50,679 nucleotides of DNA. Source: an uncultured Bacteroidota bacterium (lineage in GTDB: Bacteria > Bacteroidota > Bacteroidia > Flavobacteriales > Flavobacteriaceae). A program made the position numbers and the translations under genes. Below, in pieces: positions 42,661-50,679 of this stretch (position 1 is the first letter of the stretch; every line of letters begins with the position of its first letter). The DNA is taken from positions 1 to 50,679 of the forward strand of contig CACJRP010000007.1 in the NCBI GenBank assembly GCA_902595825.1, given 5' to 3'. The notes under the pieces are model-generated. The model saw only the letters and a program-made list of their open reading frames with translations. It did no database searches and was not told where the DNA came from.

Positions 42661-45107
42661 TGTCATTCTACATTGACGTTCTTCTTCCATTTTCATTAAA
42701 AAACTTTTACACATACAGAATCAGTGAAAAGGAATTTAAATTTATTGAAACTGGTTTTAGGGTTTTGGTCCCTTTTGGTGGTAAGAAAATATTCACTGCC
42801 ATTGTTATTAAAAAACATAAAAACAACCCAGATTCTTATGATCCAAAAGAAATTTTTGCATTTCAAGACGATTTGCCAATTGTGGATAAAAATCAACTTC
42901 TATTTTGGGAATGGATGAGTAATTACTATCAATGTTCTATGGGTAATATTCTGAAGGCATCTATACCCAGTAGTTTTTTGCTTACAAGTGAAACTCTTTT
43001 AGAAAAAAAACAAAATAAGAAGATTGATTACAAAAAAATTTCAGATGAAGAAATTTTAATTCTTGATGCACTTGACATTAAAAAAATTAAAATTGATGAA
43101 GTAAGGTCAATATTAAATAAAAAAAATATTTTACCAATAATAGATAATCTCATTAAAAAAGGGTACATAACTTCGATTGAGTCAATAAAAGAAAAATATA
43201 AACCAAAATATACAAAATACATAAAATTAGACAACAGCTTTAAGAAATTAAAAAGCACCAACGAGCTTCAAGAAAAATTTAAAAATTCACCTCGAAAGAG
43301 AAAAATAATTCAACATATTTTGGAAAATAATCCTGATAATGACTGGATTAAATACAGTCTATTAAAAAATGAGTGTAAACTGAATGGTTCATTATTAAAA
43401 AAAATGATAAGCTTAAGCATTTTGTCAGAAAAAATTGTAAGTGAGGATAGATTTAAGTTAAAATCCGATTTCAATCTTGAGTTGTTTAAGTTATCAAATG
43501 CACAATTTGAAGCTAAAGAAAAAATTTTGAAGGTATGGGAACAGAACTCAATTGTATTATTTGAAGGTGTAACCTCATCTGGTAAAACTGAAATATATTC
43601 TCATTTGATAAATACATATTTAAAAAAGGAATTTCAAATATTATTCATGATGCCAGAAATATCCTTGACAATTCAAATGGTCAGTAGGTTAAAAAAAGTT
43701 TTCGGTAAATATTTAACTGTTTATCATTCGAAATTTTCAAATCAAGAAAGATTTGAGGTATGGAATAGTGTTATTAAAAATAAAGAAAAGGCAAGGATAA
43801 TTGTCGGTGCTAGATCATCTATATTTTTACCATTTAAAAATCTAAAATTAGTCGTTGTTGACGAGGAGCATGATTCATCATTCAAACAAAATAACCCTGC
43901 ACCAAGGTATAATGCTAGGGATTGTGCAATCAAACTTTCAAAAATACATAATGCAAAATTGATTTTAGGTTCCGCTACACCATCAATAGAGTCTAAATTT
44001 AATGCTTTAAATAAAAAATATGGATATGTAAAACTTACAAAAAAATATGGAACTTCTGCTCCCCCAGAAATAAAGTGTATTGATATGAAAATCTACTATA
44101 AAGCTAATAAAATGAGGGGTTTGTTTACTCCAGAACTCTATGATGCTATAGAAAACAAATTAGCTTTAAATCAACAAATTCTTTTATTTCAAAACAGAAG
44201 GGGATATGCCCCTATAATCGAGTGTACCCTTTGTGGATATATTCCTAAATGCGTTAACTGTGACGTTTCCTTAACTTTTCATCAATTCAGTAATTCCTTA
44301 AAATGTCATTATTGTGGATTTAGTGAGAAAAACCAAAAAAAATGTCAAAAGTGTGGTAGTATAAAAATTGACATGAAAGGTTATGGAACTCAAAAAATTG
44401 AAGAACAAATTAAATCATTTTTTCCAAATGCTAAAGTAGATAGAATGGATTGGGATACTACAAGAGGAAAGTATTCAATAGATAAAATTTTTGAAAAATT
44501 CGAAAATCATAAAATTGATATTTTAATTGGAACCCAAATGATAACTAAAGGTTTGGATTTTAAAAATATTGGATTAGTTGGAGTTATCAATGCTGATAAT
44601 ATTTTATTTTTTCCAAATTTTCGAGCAAATGAGAAAGCTTTTCAGCTTTTAACACAAGTATCTGGAAGAGCTGGGAGGTCTACAATAAAAGGGTCAGTTA
44701 TAATACAGACATTTTCATCTGATAATAAAATATTTGAGTTTATAAAAAAACAAAACCATGATGATTTTTATAATAAAGAAATTATTGAAAGAAAAGAATT
44801 TAGTTATCCTCCATACTATAGACTAATAAAACTAACAATAAAGTCAAAAGATTTAGAAATACTTAAAATAGCTAGTGATTGGCTTTTTCAATCTTTAAGT
44901 AATGGCTTAATTTATCCAATTTATGGTCCATTTGACCCTCATATATCAAGAATAAAAAATGAATTTATAAAACAAATTCTTATAAAATACCCTAATACCA
45001 ATGTTAGAAATAAGATAAAGAGACATCTAATGAAATCGATGGAATCTTTCGAATCAATAGCGAAATTTAGGATTGTTAAACTTAATGTGGATATTGATCC
45101 GAATTAA
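42660..45107 (+). CDS. priA: Replication restart helicase PriA
   Basis: 3'-5' helicase that reloads the replisome at stalled forks. The N-terminal DNA-binding domain (to about residue 105) precedes the helicase core with Walker A GVTSSGKT at 303-310 and DEEH at 401-404. All eight zinc cysteines are kept (C522, C525, C531, C534, C549, C552, C562, C565). This contrasts with the primase in the same window, which lost its zinc site. The C-terminal helicase lobe has [11 protein letters not shown] and QVSGRAGR. The 815 residues are normal for the phylum. Confidence 0.95.
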   Translation: MSFYIDVLLPFSLKNFYTYRISEKEFKFIETGFRVLVPFGGKKIFTAIVIKKHKNNPDSYDPKEIFAFQDDLPIVDKNQLLFWEWMSNYYQCSMGNILKASIPSSFLLTSETLLEKKQNKKIDYKKISDEEILILDALDIKKIKIDEVRSILNKKNILPIIDNLIKKGYITSIESIKEKYKPKYTKYIKLDNSFKKLKSTNELQEKFKNSPRKRKIIQHILENNPDNDWIKYSLLKNECKLNGSLLKKMISLSILSEKIVSEDRFKLKSDFNLELFKLSNAQFEAKEKILKVWEQNSIVLFEGVTSSGKTEIYSHLINTYLKKEFQILFMMPEISLTIQMVSRLKKVFGKYLTVYHSKFSNQERFEVWNSVIKNKEKARIIVGARSSIFLPFKNLKLVVVDEEHDSSFKQNNPAPRYNARDCAIKLSKIHNAKLILGSATPSIESKFNALNKKYGYVKLTKKYGTSAPPEIKCIDMKIYYKANKMRGLFTPELYDAIENKLALNQQILLFQNRRGYAPIIECTLCGYIPKCVNCDVSLTFHQFSNSLKCHYCGFSEKNQKKCQKCGSIKIDMKGYGTQKIEEQIKSFFPNAKVDRMDWDTTRGKYSIDKIFEKFENHKIDILIGTQMITKGLDFKNIGLVGVINADNILFFPNFRANEKAFQLLTQVSGRAGRSTIKGSVIIQTFSSDNKIFEFIKKQNHDDFYNKEIIERKEFSYPPYYRLIKLTIKSKDLEILKIASDWLFQSLSNGLIYPIYGPFDPHISRIKNEFIKQILIKYPNTNVRNKIKRHLMKSMESFESIAKFRIVKLNVDIDPN

Positions 45108-45143
45108 TTTTAATTTTTTATTTGGCATAAAAGAGATATTATT

Positions 45144-45174
45144 TTGTCTAATCATCGAATTTAACTTATTTTTG
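45144..45174 (+). promoter_or_regulatory. Predicted promoter of rpsF-rpsR-rplI
   Basis: TTG at 45144-45146, a 20-nt spacer and TATTTTTG at 45167-45174, both halves exact. The leader before the ATG at 45193 would be about 12-14 nt. Confidence 0.7.
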
Positions 45175-45192
45175 CAAACCAAATATAGATTT

Positions 45193-45537
45193 ATGAATCA
45201 ATATGAAGCTGTTTTCATTTTAAATCCCGTTTTATCTGAAGATCAGATAAAGGAAGCAGTTAAAAAGTTCGAGACTTTTCTCAACGATAAAGGAGCAAAA
45301 TTTGTAAACAAAGAAAATTGGGGACTAAAAAAACTTGCTTATCCCATTCAAAACAAAAAAAGTGGTTTTTACCATTTATTTGAATTTACTGTTGATCCTA
45401 GTATCATAGGACCTCTTGAAGTAGAATTTAGAAGAGATGAGAGAGTTATGCGTTACCTTACAGTAAAACTTGATAAATTTGCCATTGAATGGGCAAAAAA
45501 AAGAGTAAAAAAGATAAAGTCTAAAATAAAGTCTTAG
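45193..45537 (+). CDS. rpsF: 30S ribosomal protein S6
   Basis: Ribosomal protein S6, 114 residues, which pairs with S18 on the 30S platform. The start is ATG 45193 ([21 protein letters not shown] trimmed to its first part); the open frame reaches back into priA, but those residues are not S6-like and the promoter lies between. [20 protein letters not shown] and [16 protein letters not shown] are the family stretches. It is the first of three ribosomal protein genes with gaps of 3 and 6 nt. Confidence 0.95.
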   Translation: MNQYEAVFILNPVLSEDQIKEAVKKFETFLNDKGAKFVNKENWGLKKLAYPIQNKKSGFYHLFEFTVDPSIIGPLEVEFRRDERVMRYLTVKLDKFAIEWAKKRVKKIKSKIKS

Positions 45538-45540
45538 AAA

Positions 45541-45837
45541 ATGTCAACAATTGAAGAACAAAACACAGGTCGTAAGGAAGGAGAGATAAGATACTTAACT
45601 CCCTTGAATATATCTACAACTACCAAAAAAAAATATTGTAGATTTAAGAGATCTGGTATAAAATATGTCGATTATAAGGATCCAGATTTTCTAATTAATT
45701 TCGTCAATGAGCAAGGTAAATTGTTGCCAAGGCGACTTACAGGAACTTCTCTTAAGTACCAAAGAAAAGTTTCTAAGGCCATTAAAAGAGCTAGGCATAT
45801 TGCAATAATGCCTTATGTTGGAGACATGTTAAAATAA
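45541..45837 (+). CDS. rpsR: 30S ribosomal protein S18
   Basis: Ribosomal protein S18, 98 residues, the binding partner of S6. Landmarks are [19 protein letters not shown], then [20 protein letters not shown] and the C-terminal [14 protein letters not shown]. In many bacteria S18 carries zinc cysteines; here only one Cys (in KKYCRF) is visible, as in the zinc-free form. It lies 3 nt after rpsF. Confidence 0.96.
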   Translation: MSTIEEQNTGRKEGEIRYLTPLNISTTTKKKYCRFKRSGIKYVDYKDPDFLINFVNEQGKLLPRRLTGTSLKYQRKVSKAIKRARHIAIMPYVGDMLK

Positions 45838-45843
45838 TTTTTT

Positions 45844-46311
45844 ATGGAAATAATATTAAAGGAAGATATTGATAATTTGGGTTTTAAGGATGAGGTTGTA
45901 GTTGTAAAAAATGGATTTGGAAGAAATTTCTTAATTCCTACTGGTAAAGCTGTATTAGCCACAGATTCAGCTAAAAAAATTCTTGCTGAAAATTTAAAAC
46001 AACAAGCAAAAAAAGACCAGAAGTTGGTTAAAGAAGCTCAAAAATTGTCTGATGATATTTCAAAAATTGAATTAAAAATATCAGCTAAAGTAGGTGAAGC
46101 AGACAAGCTTTTTGGTTCAATAAATTCTAAAGATTTGTCAGATGCTTTATCTAAAAAAGGAAAGGACTTAGATAAAAAGTATATTATAATTCCTGGAAGA
46201 AATATTAAAAGGATTGGCACATATGAGGCAACATTAAGATTGCATAGAGATGTAGTAATTAAATATCCTTTTGAAATTGTGGCTGAACCAAAAAAAAAGG
46301 CAAGTAAGTAA
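45844..46311 (+). CDS. rplI: 50S ribosomal protein L9
   Basis: Ribosomal protein L9, 155 residues. It has the N-terminal RNA-binding domain with ILKEDIDNLGFKDEVVVVKN and GFGRNFLIPTGKAV, the long linking helix (about 41-75) and the C-terminal domain with KLFGSINSKDL and IGTYEATLRLHRDV. The last residues (PKKKASK) are a basic tail. It ends the three-gene unit. No hairpin terminator is seen in the 86 nt to hisS. Confidence 0.96.
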   Translation: MEIILKEDIDNLGFKDEVVVVKNGFGRNFLIPTGKAVLATDSAKKILAENLKQQAKKDQKLVKEAQKLSDDISKIELKISAKVGEADKLFGSINSKDLSDALSKKGKDLDKKYIIIPGRNIKRIGTYEATLRLHRDVVIKYPFEIVAEPKKKASK

Positions 46312-46397
46312 GCCAATATCATTTTTTTTGAATACAATTATCGTATTTAATTGCTTTAAAGCATACTAAAATTTGCATATTTGTATTTGATATAAAT

Positions 46398-47786
46398 ATG
46401 AAACCGTCTATTCCAAAAGGTACAAGAGATTTTACTCCTTCAGAGGTTTATTTAAGAGATTTTGTTAAAGAAAAAATTAAATCAAACTTTGAATTATTTG
46501 GATTCGAACCTATTGAAACACCTTCTTTTGAAAAGCTAGAAGTTATAGCAGGTAAATATGGTGACGATGGAGACCAATTAATTTTTAAAATACTATCAAA
46601 CGGTGAAAAACTTTCAAAAGCAGATCTAGATTCATTTAATGATCAAAATTATTCTAAGTTTGCTAATTCAATATCTGAAAAAGCTCTTCGATACGATTTA
46701 ACAGTTCCATTTTCCAGATATGTTGTTCAGCACCAAAATGAACTAACCTTTCCTTTTAAAAGATACCAAGTTCAAACAGTTTGGCGAGCTGATAGGCCAC
46801 AATACGGAAGATTTCAAGAGTTTCTTCAATGTGATGCAGACATAATTGGAAGTAATTCCATATGGCAAGAAATTGAACTTTGTTTGCTCTATGATAAAAT
46901 AATTAAGGATTTAGGATTGAAGGGAGTAACCCTTAGAATAAATAATAGAAAAATATTGTATGGTTTTACCAAACTTCTCGGATTTGAGAATAGATTTAAT
47001 GATTTTACAATAATTCTAGACAAATTAGATAAAATAAAAATTGAGGGCGTAACAAAGGAGTTAATAAAACAAAATTTTTCTAAAGATAAAATTGAAATAA
47101 TAAAAGAATTTATGTTAATGAAGGGTACAAATAAATTTAAACTAAAAAAAATTAGAAAAATATTTAATGATTACAAAATAAGTCTAGAAGGTCTAAACGA
47201 ACAAGATTTCATTATTGATAACATAGATAATAGTGGAGGTCTGGAATCTGTAGATCTAAAATTTGATCTATCACTCGCAAGAGGCTTGAGTTATTATACG
47301 GGTACAATATTTGAACTAACTCTCCCACGCATACCTGATTTAGGCTCTATTGGTGGTGGTGGTAGATATGACAATTTAACAGCTAATTTTGGTAAAAAAA
47401 GCCTAAGCGGTGTTGGAATTTCTTTTGGCTTCGAGAGAATTTTGATGGTTTTGCAAAAATTTAAACTATTTCCAAAAGATATAAACAATCACGTACATGT
47501 TTTGATTGCTAACTTTGGATCCAATACAACTTTGATTTGTAATTCAATTTTAAAAAAATTGAGAGATAAAGGTGTAAAATCAGAGTTTTATCCAGATGAC
47601 TCTAAATTAAGAAAACAATTGTCATATGCGAACAGTAAAAAAATTGAATATGTTGTTTTATTAGGCGAGGAGGAATTTGAAAATGGTGAATTTGTTTTAA
47701 AAGATATGAGTAAAGGTACTCAAGATAATTATAAAATTTCTGAACTAGAATCTGTTATATTATCTAAGTTTAAAAAAATAAATTAG
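46398..47786 (+). CDS. hisS: Histidine--tRNA ligase
   Basis: Class II aminoacyl-tRNA synthetase. Motif 1 begins PKGTRDFTP, motif 2 includes PFKRYQVQTVWRADRPQYGRF reduced to FKRYQ and R at its end, and the histidine-binding motifs are DLTVPFSRYV and LARGLSYYTGTIFE. Motif 3 is GVGISFGFERI, and a C-terminal anticodon-binding domain follows. The 462 residues are normal. Upstream, TTG at 46351 and CATATTTG at 46376-46383 (22-nt spacer, one mismatch) form a weak promoter candidate. The last 4 bp overlap convergent trxB. Confidence 0.96.
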   Translation: MKPSIPKGTRDFTPSEVYLRDFVKEKIKSNFELFGFEPIETPSFEKLEVIAGKYGDDGDQLIFKILSNGEKLSKADLDSFNDQNYSKFANSISEKALRYDLTVPFSRYVVQHQNELTFPFKRYQVQTVWRADRPQYGRFQEFLQCDADIIGSNSIWQEIELCLLYDKIIKDLGLKGVTLRINNRKILYGFTKLLGFENRFNDFTIILDKLDKIKIEGVTKELIKQNFSKDKIEIIKEFMLMKGTNKFKLKKIRKIFNDYKISLEGLNEQDFIIDNIDNSGGLESVDLKFDLSLARGLSYYTGTIFELTLPRIPDLGSIGGGGRYDNLTANFGKKSLSGVGISFGFERILMVLQKFKLFPKDINNHVHVLIANFGSNTTLICNSILKKLRDKGVKSEFYPDDSKLRKQLSYANSKKIEYVVLLGEEEFENGEFVLKDMSKGTQDNYKISELESVILSKFKKIN

Positions 47787-48715
47787 AGAGTTCCAATATA
47801 TCTTTCAGCGTCAAGAGCCGCCATACATCCCGTTCCTGCCGCAGTAACTGCTTGTCTGTATTCTTTATCTTGAACATCACCAGATGCAAAAACTCCAGGT
47901 TTGTTTGTCTTTGTCGATTTACCCCTTGTTAATATGTATCCTAAATCATCCATTTCAACTTGACCTCGAAAAATTTCAGTATTAGGTTTATGTCCAATTG
48001 CTATAAAAAGTCCTGATATAGATATTATTCTTTGTTTTTTAGTTTTACTGTTCACAACTTCAATAGCTTCTACTACCTTATCACCTAATACTTCAGAGAT
48101 TTCAGTTTCATATAGAATTTTAATATTTTTTGTTTTATTAACCCTGTGTTGCATTGCTTTAGAAGCCCTCATTTCGTTTCTCCTTATAATCATAGTTACT
48201 TTAGAGCATATATTTGCTAAGTAAGTAGCTTCTTCAGCAGCAGTATCTCCTCCACCTACAATTGCAACTTCTTGATTTTTATAAAAAAAACCATCACAAA
48301 CAGCACAAGCAGAAACACCTCCCCCTATTAATCTTTGTTCACTTGGAAGACCAAGGTATTTCGCACTTGCACCCGTGGAAATAATAATCGTTTTGGCATA
48401 CAGGGTTTTATTTTCATCAATCGTTACAGTATGCATTTTCCCTTTTTCAGGATTTAATTCTACTCGAGTTACATGCCCGATTCTTACATCAGTTCCAAAC
48501 CTTTCCGCTTGTCTTTGTAATTCTTGCATCATAATCGGTCCTTCAATTCCATTGGGATATCCTGGGAAGTTGTCTACGTCCGTAGTAGTTGTTAATTGTC
48601 CTCCAGGCTCCATACCTGTGTAGACTACAGGATTTAAATCAGCTCTAGCAGCATAAATTGCTGCCGTATATCCTGCCGGCCCGCTACCAATAATCAAGCA
48701 TTCAACATTTTCCAT
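47783..48715 (-). CDS. trxB: Thioredoxin-disulfide reductase
   Basis: FAD- and NADPH-dependent enzyme that reduces thioredoxin. The FAD-binding IIGSGPAGYTAAIYAA is at the N-terminus, the redox-active cysteines are in CAVCDGFFY, the NADPH-binding GGGDTAAEEATYL follows, and the C-terminal FAD stretch is VFASGDVQD. The 310 residues fit the low-molecular-weight type. A TAGGTTTG box lies 19 nt upstream of the ATG. Confidence 0.96.
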   Translation of the reverse strand: MENVECLIIGSGPAGYTAAIYAARADLNPVVYTGMEPGGQLTTTTDVDNFPGYPNGIEGPIMMQELQRQAERFGTDVRIGHVTRVELNPEKGKMHTVTIDENKTLYAKTIIISTGASAKYLGLPSEQRLIGGGVSACAVCDGFFYKNQEVAIVGGGDTAAEEATYLANICSKVTMIIRRNEMRASKAMQHRVNKTKNIKILYETEISEVLGDKVVEAIEVVNSKTKKQRIISISGLFIAIGHKPNTEIFRGQVEMDDLGYILTRGKSTKTNKPGVFASGDVQDKEYRQAVTAAGTGCMAALDAERYIGTL

Positions 48716-48734
48716 TAATCAGAAGTATTTAAGG

Positions 48735-48742
48735 CAAACCTA
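48735..48742 (-). promoter_or_regulatory. Predicted -7 promoter element of trxB
   Basis: The minus strand reads TAGGTTTG, a full TAnnTTTG match, leaving about 12-15 nt of leader. No TTG at the right distance was found. Confidence 0.5.
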
Positions 48743-48886
48743 AAAAAAATAGTTTTTATTAACGAAATTTAATCGTTGATTTTAAACCTAGTTATCAACT
48801 TATTTAATGATTTTGTTAATATCAAACCCCAAGTTGTACTATATTAAATAGAACCAATTATAAAGTCTATTTGTAACTTGTATAAT

Positions 48887-50128
48887 ATGATAGATAAAAT
48901 TTTTAATTTTCCAAATAAATATTCTTTTCTAGATGATATACTAGCGGGCATTACAGTTGGAGTTGTAACAATCCCGCAGGCTATGGCATTTGCTATTTTG
49001 GCAGGGATACCTCCGATTTATGGTCTTTATGGCTCGTTTATACCCTTATTAATTTATGGACTTCTTTCGAGTTCTAATTATTTAAATGTTGGACCTGTCG
49101 CGATAGTATCGATTTTTATTTTTGATATACTCTCAAAAAATGTTCAACCCTTTACACCTGAGTATATTAATGAACTAATAATTCTTGGAATTATGGTCGG
49201 TGTTTTTCAAATTATTTTTGGAGTTTTTAGACTTGGAAAGTTTTTAAGATATATACCAACATCTGTAATTTCAGGATTTATTCAAGCAGCGGCTGTTGTA
49301 ATTATTTCATCACAACTTACAACAGCATTTGGGATTGACTTTCCTGTTCAAGGACTTAAAAAAATACCATACTTGTTTGCACATCTTGAGGAATTAAAAC
49401 CCAATACTACACTGTTGTTTTTAATGTCACTTATTACTCTTTTTCTCTTTGCAAAATTTTTTCCAAGATTTCCAACTTCTATTTCATTAGTTTTAGTTAC
49501 CGGGATTTTATCCTATTTATTAGACTTTGAAAAATACGGTTTACTGTTAATTGGAGAAGTCCCAAGAGGCTTGCCAGAATTTATTTTTCCGACAGTCAAT
49601 ATTAATGCAATAAATTATCTTCCTGGGGCATTTGCCATCGCAATTATTGCTTCAATTGGCAGCTCAATAATGTCTTTAAAATTAGAACCAAATCAGTCAA
49701 AAAAAATTAATTTGAATCGTGAATATATTTCTTTGGGGATTGCTAAGTTTTTAAGTGCTTTTTTTGGCTCTATGGTTTCAGCGGGTAGTTTTAACAGGAC
49801 AATTCTTGCATATAAGATTGGTGGTAAAACTCAAATTACTAGTATTGTGTCGTCAATTATTATTTTATTTACAATTTTATTTTTGACACACGTTGTTTAT
49901 TATTTTCCTCAATCTGTAATAGCTGCACTCATAATTTATTCTGTATATTTTCTTTTTGATTTTAGTCTAATGTTTAAATTATGGAGAAAAGACAAAATAG
50001 AGCTATCGTACGTATTAATAACTGTGTCGGCCACCTTATTTATTGGTTTTGTAGAAGGTATTCTTATAGGGATTTTTATAAAATTTTTTGGCGATTATAT
50101 TTTTAAGAAAAAAATCAATTTGTCCTAA
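48887..50128 (+). CDS. SulP family anion transporter lacking a STAS domain
   Basis: Membrane transporter of the SLC26/SulP family, 413 residues, with about ten to twelve hydrophobic segments; the substrate could be sulfate, bicarbonate or another anion. The family signature DDILAGITVGVVTIPQAMAFAILAG (key residues AG, VG, PQAMA) is near the start, with PPIYGLYGSFIPLLIYGL after it. It ends shortly after the last membrane segment (KFFGDYIFKKKINLS), so the cytoplasmic C-terminal STAS domain of classical SulP proteins is missing. The start is ATG 48887; TTG at 48878 would add three residues. The 3' end overlaps the minus-strand gene by 14 bp. Confidence 0.9.
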   Translation: MIDKIFNFPNKYSFLDDILAGITVGVVTIPQAMAFAILAGIPPIYGLYGSFIPLLIYGLLSSSNYLNVGPVAIVSIFIFDILSKNVQPFTPEYINELIILGIMVGVFQIIFGVFRLGKFLRYIPTSVISGFIQAAAVVIISSQLTTAFGIDFPVQGLKKIPYLFAHLEELKPNTTLLFLMSLITLFLFAKFFPRFPTSISLVLVTGILSYLLDFEKYGLLLIGEVPRGLPEFIFPTVNINAINYLPGAFAIAIIASIGSSIMSLKLEPNQSKKINLNREYISLGIAKFLSAFFGSMVSAGSFNRTILAYKIGGKTQITSIVSSIIILFTILFLTHVVYYFPQSVIAALIIYSVYFLFDFSLMFKLWRKDKIELSYVLITVSATLFIGFVEGILIGIFIKFFGDYIFKKKINLS

Positions 50129-50679
50129 AAGAATATACTCCTGAATCACTTTCGTTTCCCTGTAAATCTTTAGCAACAACTTTCCAATAATAGACAAATC
50201 CTGCCTCAACCTCTGCTTCTAGTATAGTAGTTTCACTTTCATGATTAAGTGTTTTAATTAGTGTTGATCCATCTACTTTGTCAAGATATATATTATAAGA
50301 AGACAGATCATTATCAACATCACTGCAACTCCACTGAAGAGGTATCAAGTCATTTATAGGAGTAACGGTAGATCCAGAAATAGGATATGTAAGTTCCGGT
50401 GGAAAAGGGGCATAATTATCTATTGCTGGCCCAGAAAGATAAAATTTCCAAGTTTCACTTTCAGATGGAGCGGTACCCTTTGGTCCATAAGCCCTTACTT
50501 TCCATGAGTAAGGTTCACCATGATCTAGAGTTGCTGTCACCTCAGGGTTGTCAGATGAAAATTGTTGTAGCTCTTCTGAAGAAAGGTTAGTAACAAACAG
50601 CCTATATGAATTCGTATCTCTAGTTAACGACCATCTAAATGTGACTGAACTTTGGTTATCATTAATTACAGTAGTATCT
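50115..50679 (-). CDS. Fibronectin type III-like surface protein, 5' part outside window
   Basis: The C-terminal 188 residues of a larger protein whose frame stays open to the window edge on the minus strand. Two beta-sandwich repeats are visible, each ending in a typical Trp-Lys strand: EPYSWKVRAYGPKG and FVYYWKVVAKDLQGNES. The linker APFPPELTYPISGSTV has the Pro-rich start usual before such domains. This looks like a secreted or lipid-anchored protein with fibronectin type III folds, but no function can be given without the rest. GTG at 50540 is not the start, because domain sequence continues upstream (LTRDTNSYRLFVTNLS). Confidence 0.75.
   Translation of the reverse strand, partial: DTTVINDNQSSVTFRWSLTRDTNSYRLFVTNLSSEELQQFSSDNPEVTATLDHGEPYSWKVRAYGPKGTAPSESETWKFYLSGPAIDNYAPFPPELTYPISGSTVTPINDLIPLQWSCSDVDNDLSSYNIYLDKVDGSTLIKTLNHESETTILEAEVEAGFVYYWKVVAKDLQGNESDSGVYSFRTN

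Noticed and set aside
45073-45192. Upstream extension of the rpsF frame into priA
   Set aside because: The added part is not S6-like, and an exact TTG/TAnnTTTG promoter lies between it and ATG 45193.
1-50679. Hidden defence, toxin-antitoxin, phage or transposon module
   Set aside because: Every frame of good length has a household, envelope or named hypothetical assignment; no transposase, recombinase, nuclease-like or inverted-repeat boundary was seen on either strand.

Overview
This is an AT-rich, gene-dense stretch of a Bacteroidota chromosome, most likely from a marine-type member of the Flavobacteriia with a compact genome. The lineage call rests on three things seen together: gldB and gldC (gliding motility) beside a division cluster in the Flavobacteriia order, Bacteroidota-type promoters (TTG, then TAnnTTTG) with no consistent Shine-Dalgarno sites, and lineage-typical families (DUF5916, DUF4369, DUF6580, CarboxypepD_reg-like, OmpA with thrombospondin type 3 repeats). 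Species and clade cannot be settled from the sequence alone.

Layout. Positions 1-4865 hold queA (cut by the window edge), rlmN, a polyprenyl diphosphate synthase and dnaG, all on +. Next come nadE (-), gldB-gldC (+) and engB with an alpha/beta hydrolase (-). From 8535 to 24235 there is a nearly gapless 14-gene cell wall and division cluster: mraZ, rsmH, ftsL, ftsI, murE, mraY, murD, ftsW, murG, murC, ftsQ, ftsA, ftsZ and a YqeY-like gene. It is headed by a predicted MraZ operator of GTGG repeats. A lone tRNA-Arg(UCG) follows. From 24.5 to 31 kb lie an OmpA/TSP3 outer membrane protein, idi, a DUF4369 lipoprotein, a DUF5916 outer membrane protein, a lytic transglycosylase and a small membrane/TPR protein. 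From 31.1 to 36.8 kb are rpmH (52 codons), carB, a DUF6580 membrane protein and a cobalamin riboswitch in front of a BtuB-like TonB-dependent receptor. From 36.8 to 41.7 kb on the minus strand are an S41 protease, purB, a CarboxypepD_reg-like protein, rdgB and rlmH. From 41.8 kb to the end are a YihY/BrkB protein, priA, rpsF-rpsR-rplI, hisS, trxB (-), a SulP transporter and the end of a fibronectin-type-III-like protein (-).

How the genes fit together. The central cluster makes lipid II (murE, murD, murC, mraY, murG) and builds the divisome (ftsL, ftsI, ftsW, ftsQ, ftsA, ftsZ). murF, murB and ddl are not in the window. Other genes serve tRNA/rRNA modification, replication (dnaG, priA), ribosome biogenesis, NAD, pyrimidine and purine synthesis, isoprenoids and envelope upkeep. 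The riboswitch and receptor point to cobalamin scavenging.

I found no mobile element, CRISPR array, phage or defence system. The interesting material is at the level of regulation and protein variants: a DUF5916 gene whose signal peptide can only be reached from a non-standard start (AUU or AUA), a DNA primase without its zinc ligands, a 10-bp-phased MraZ operator, three predicted lipoproteins with a basic residue just before the lipobox cysteine, a carB promoter lying inside the rpmH terminator, and several promoters so close to the ATG that the mRNAs should be nearly leaderless.
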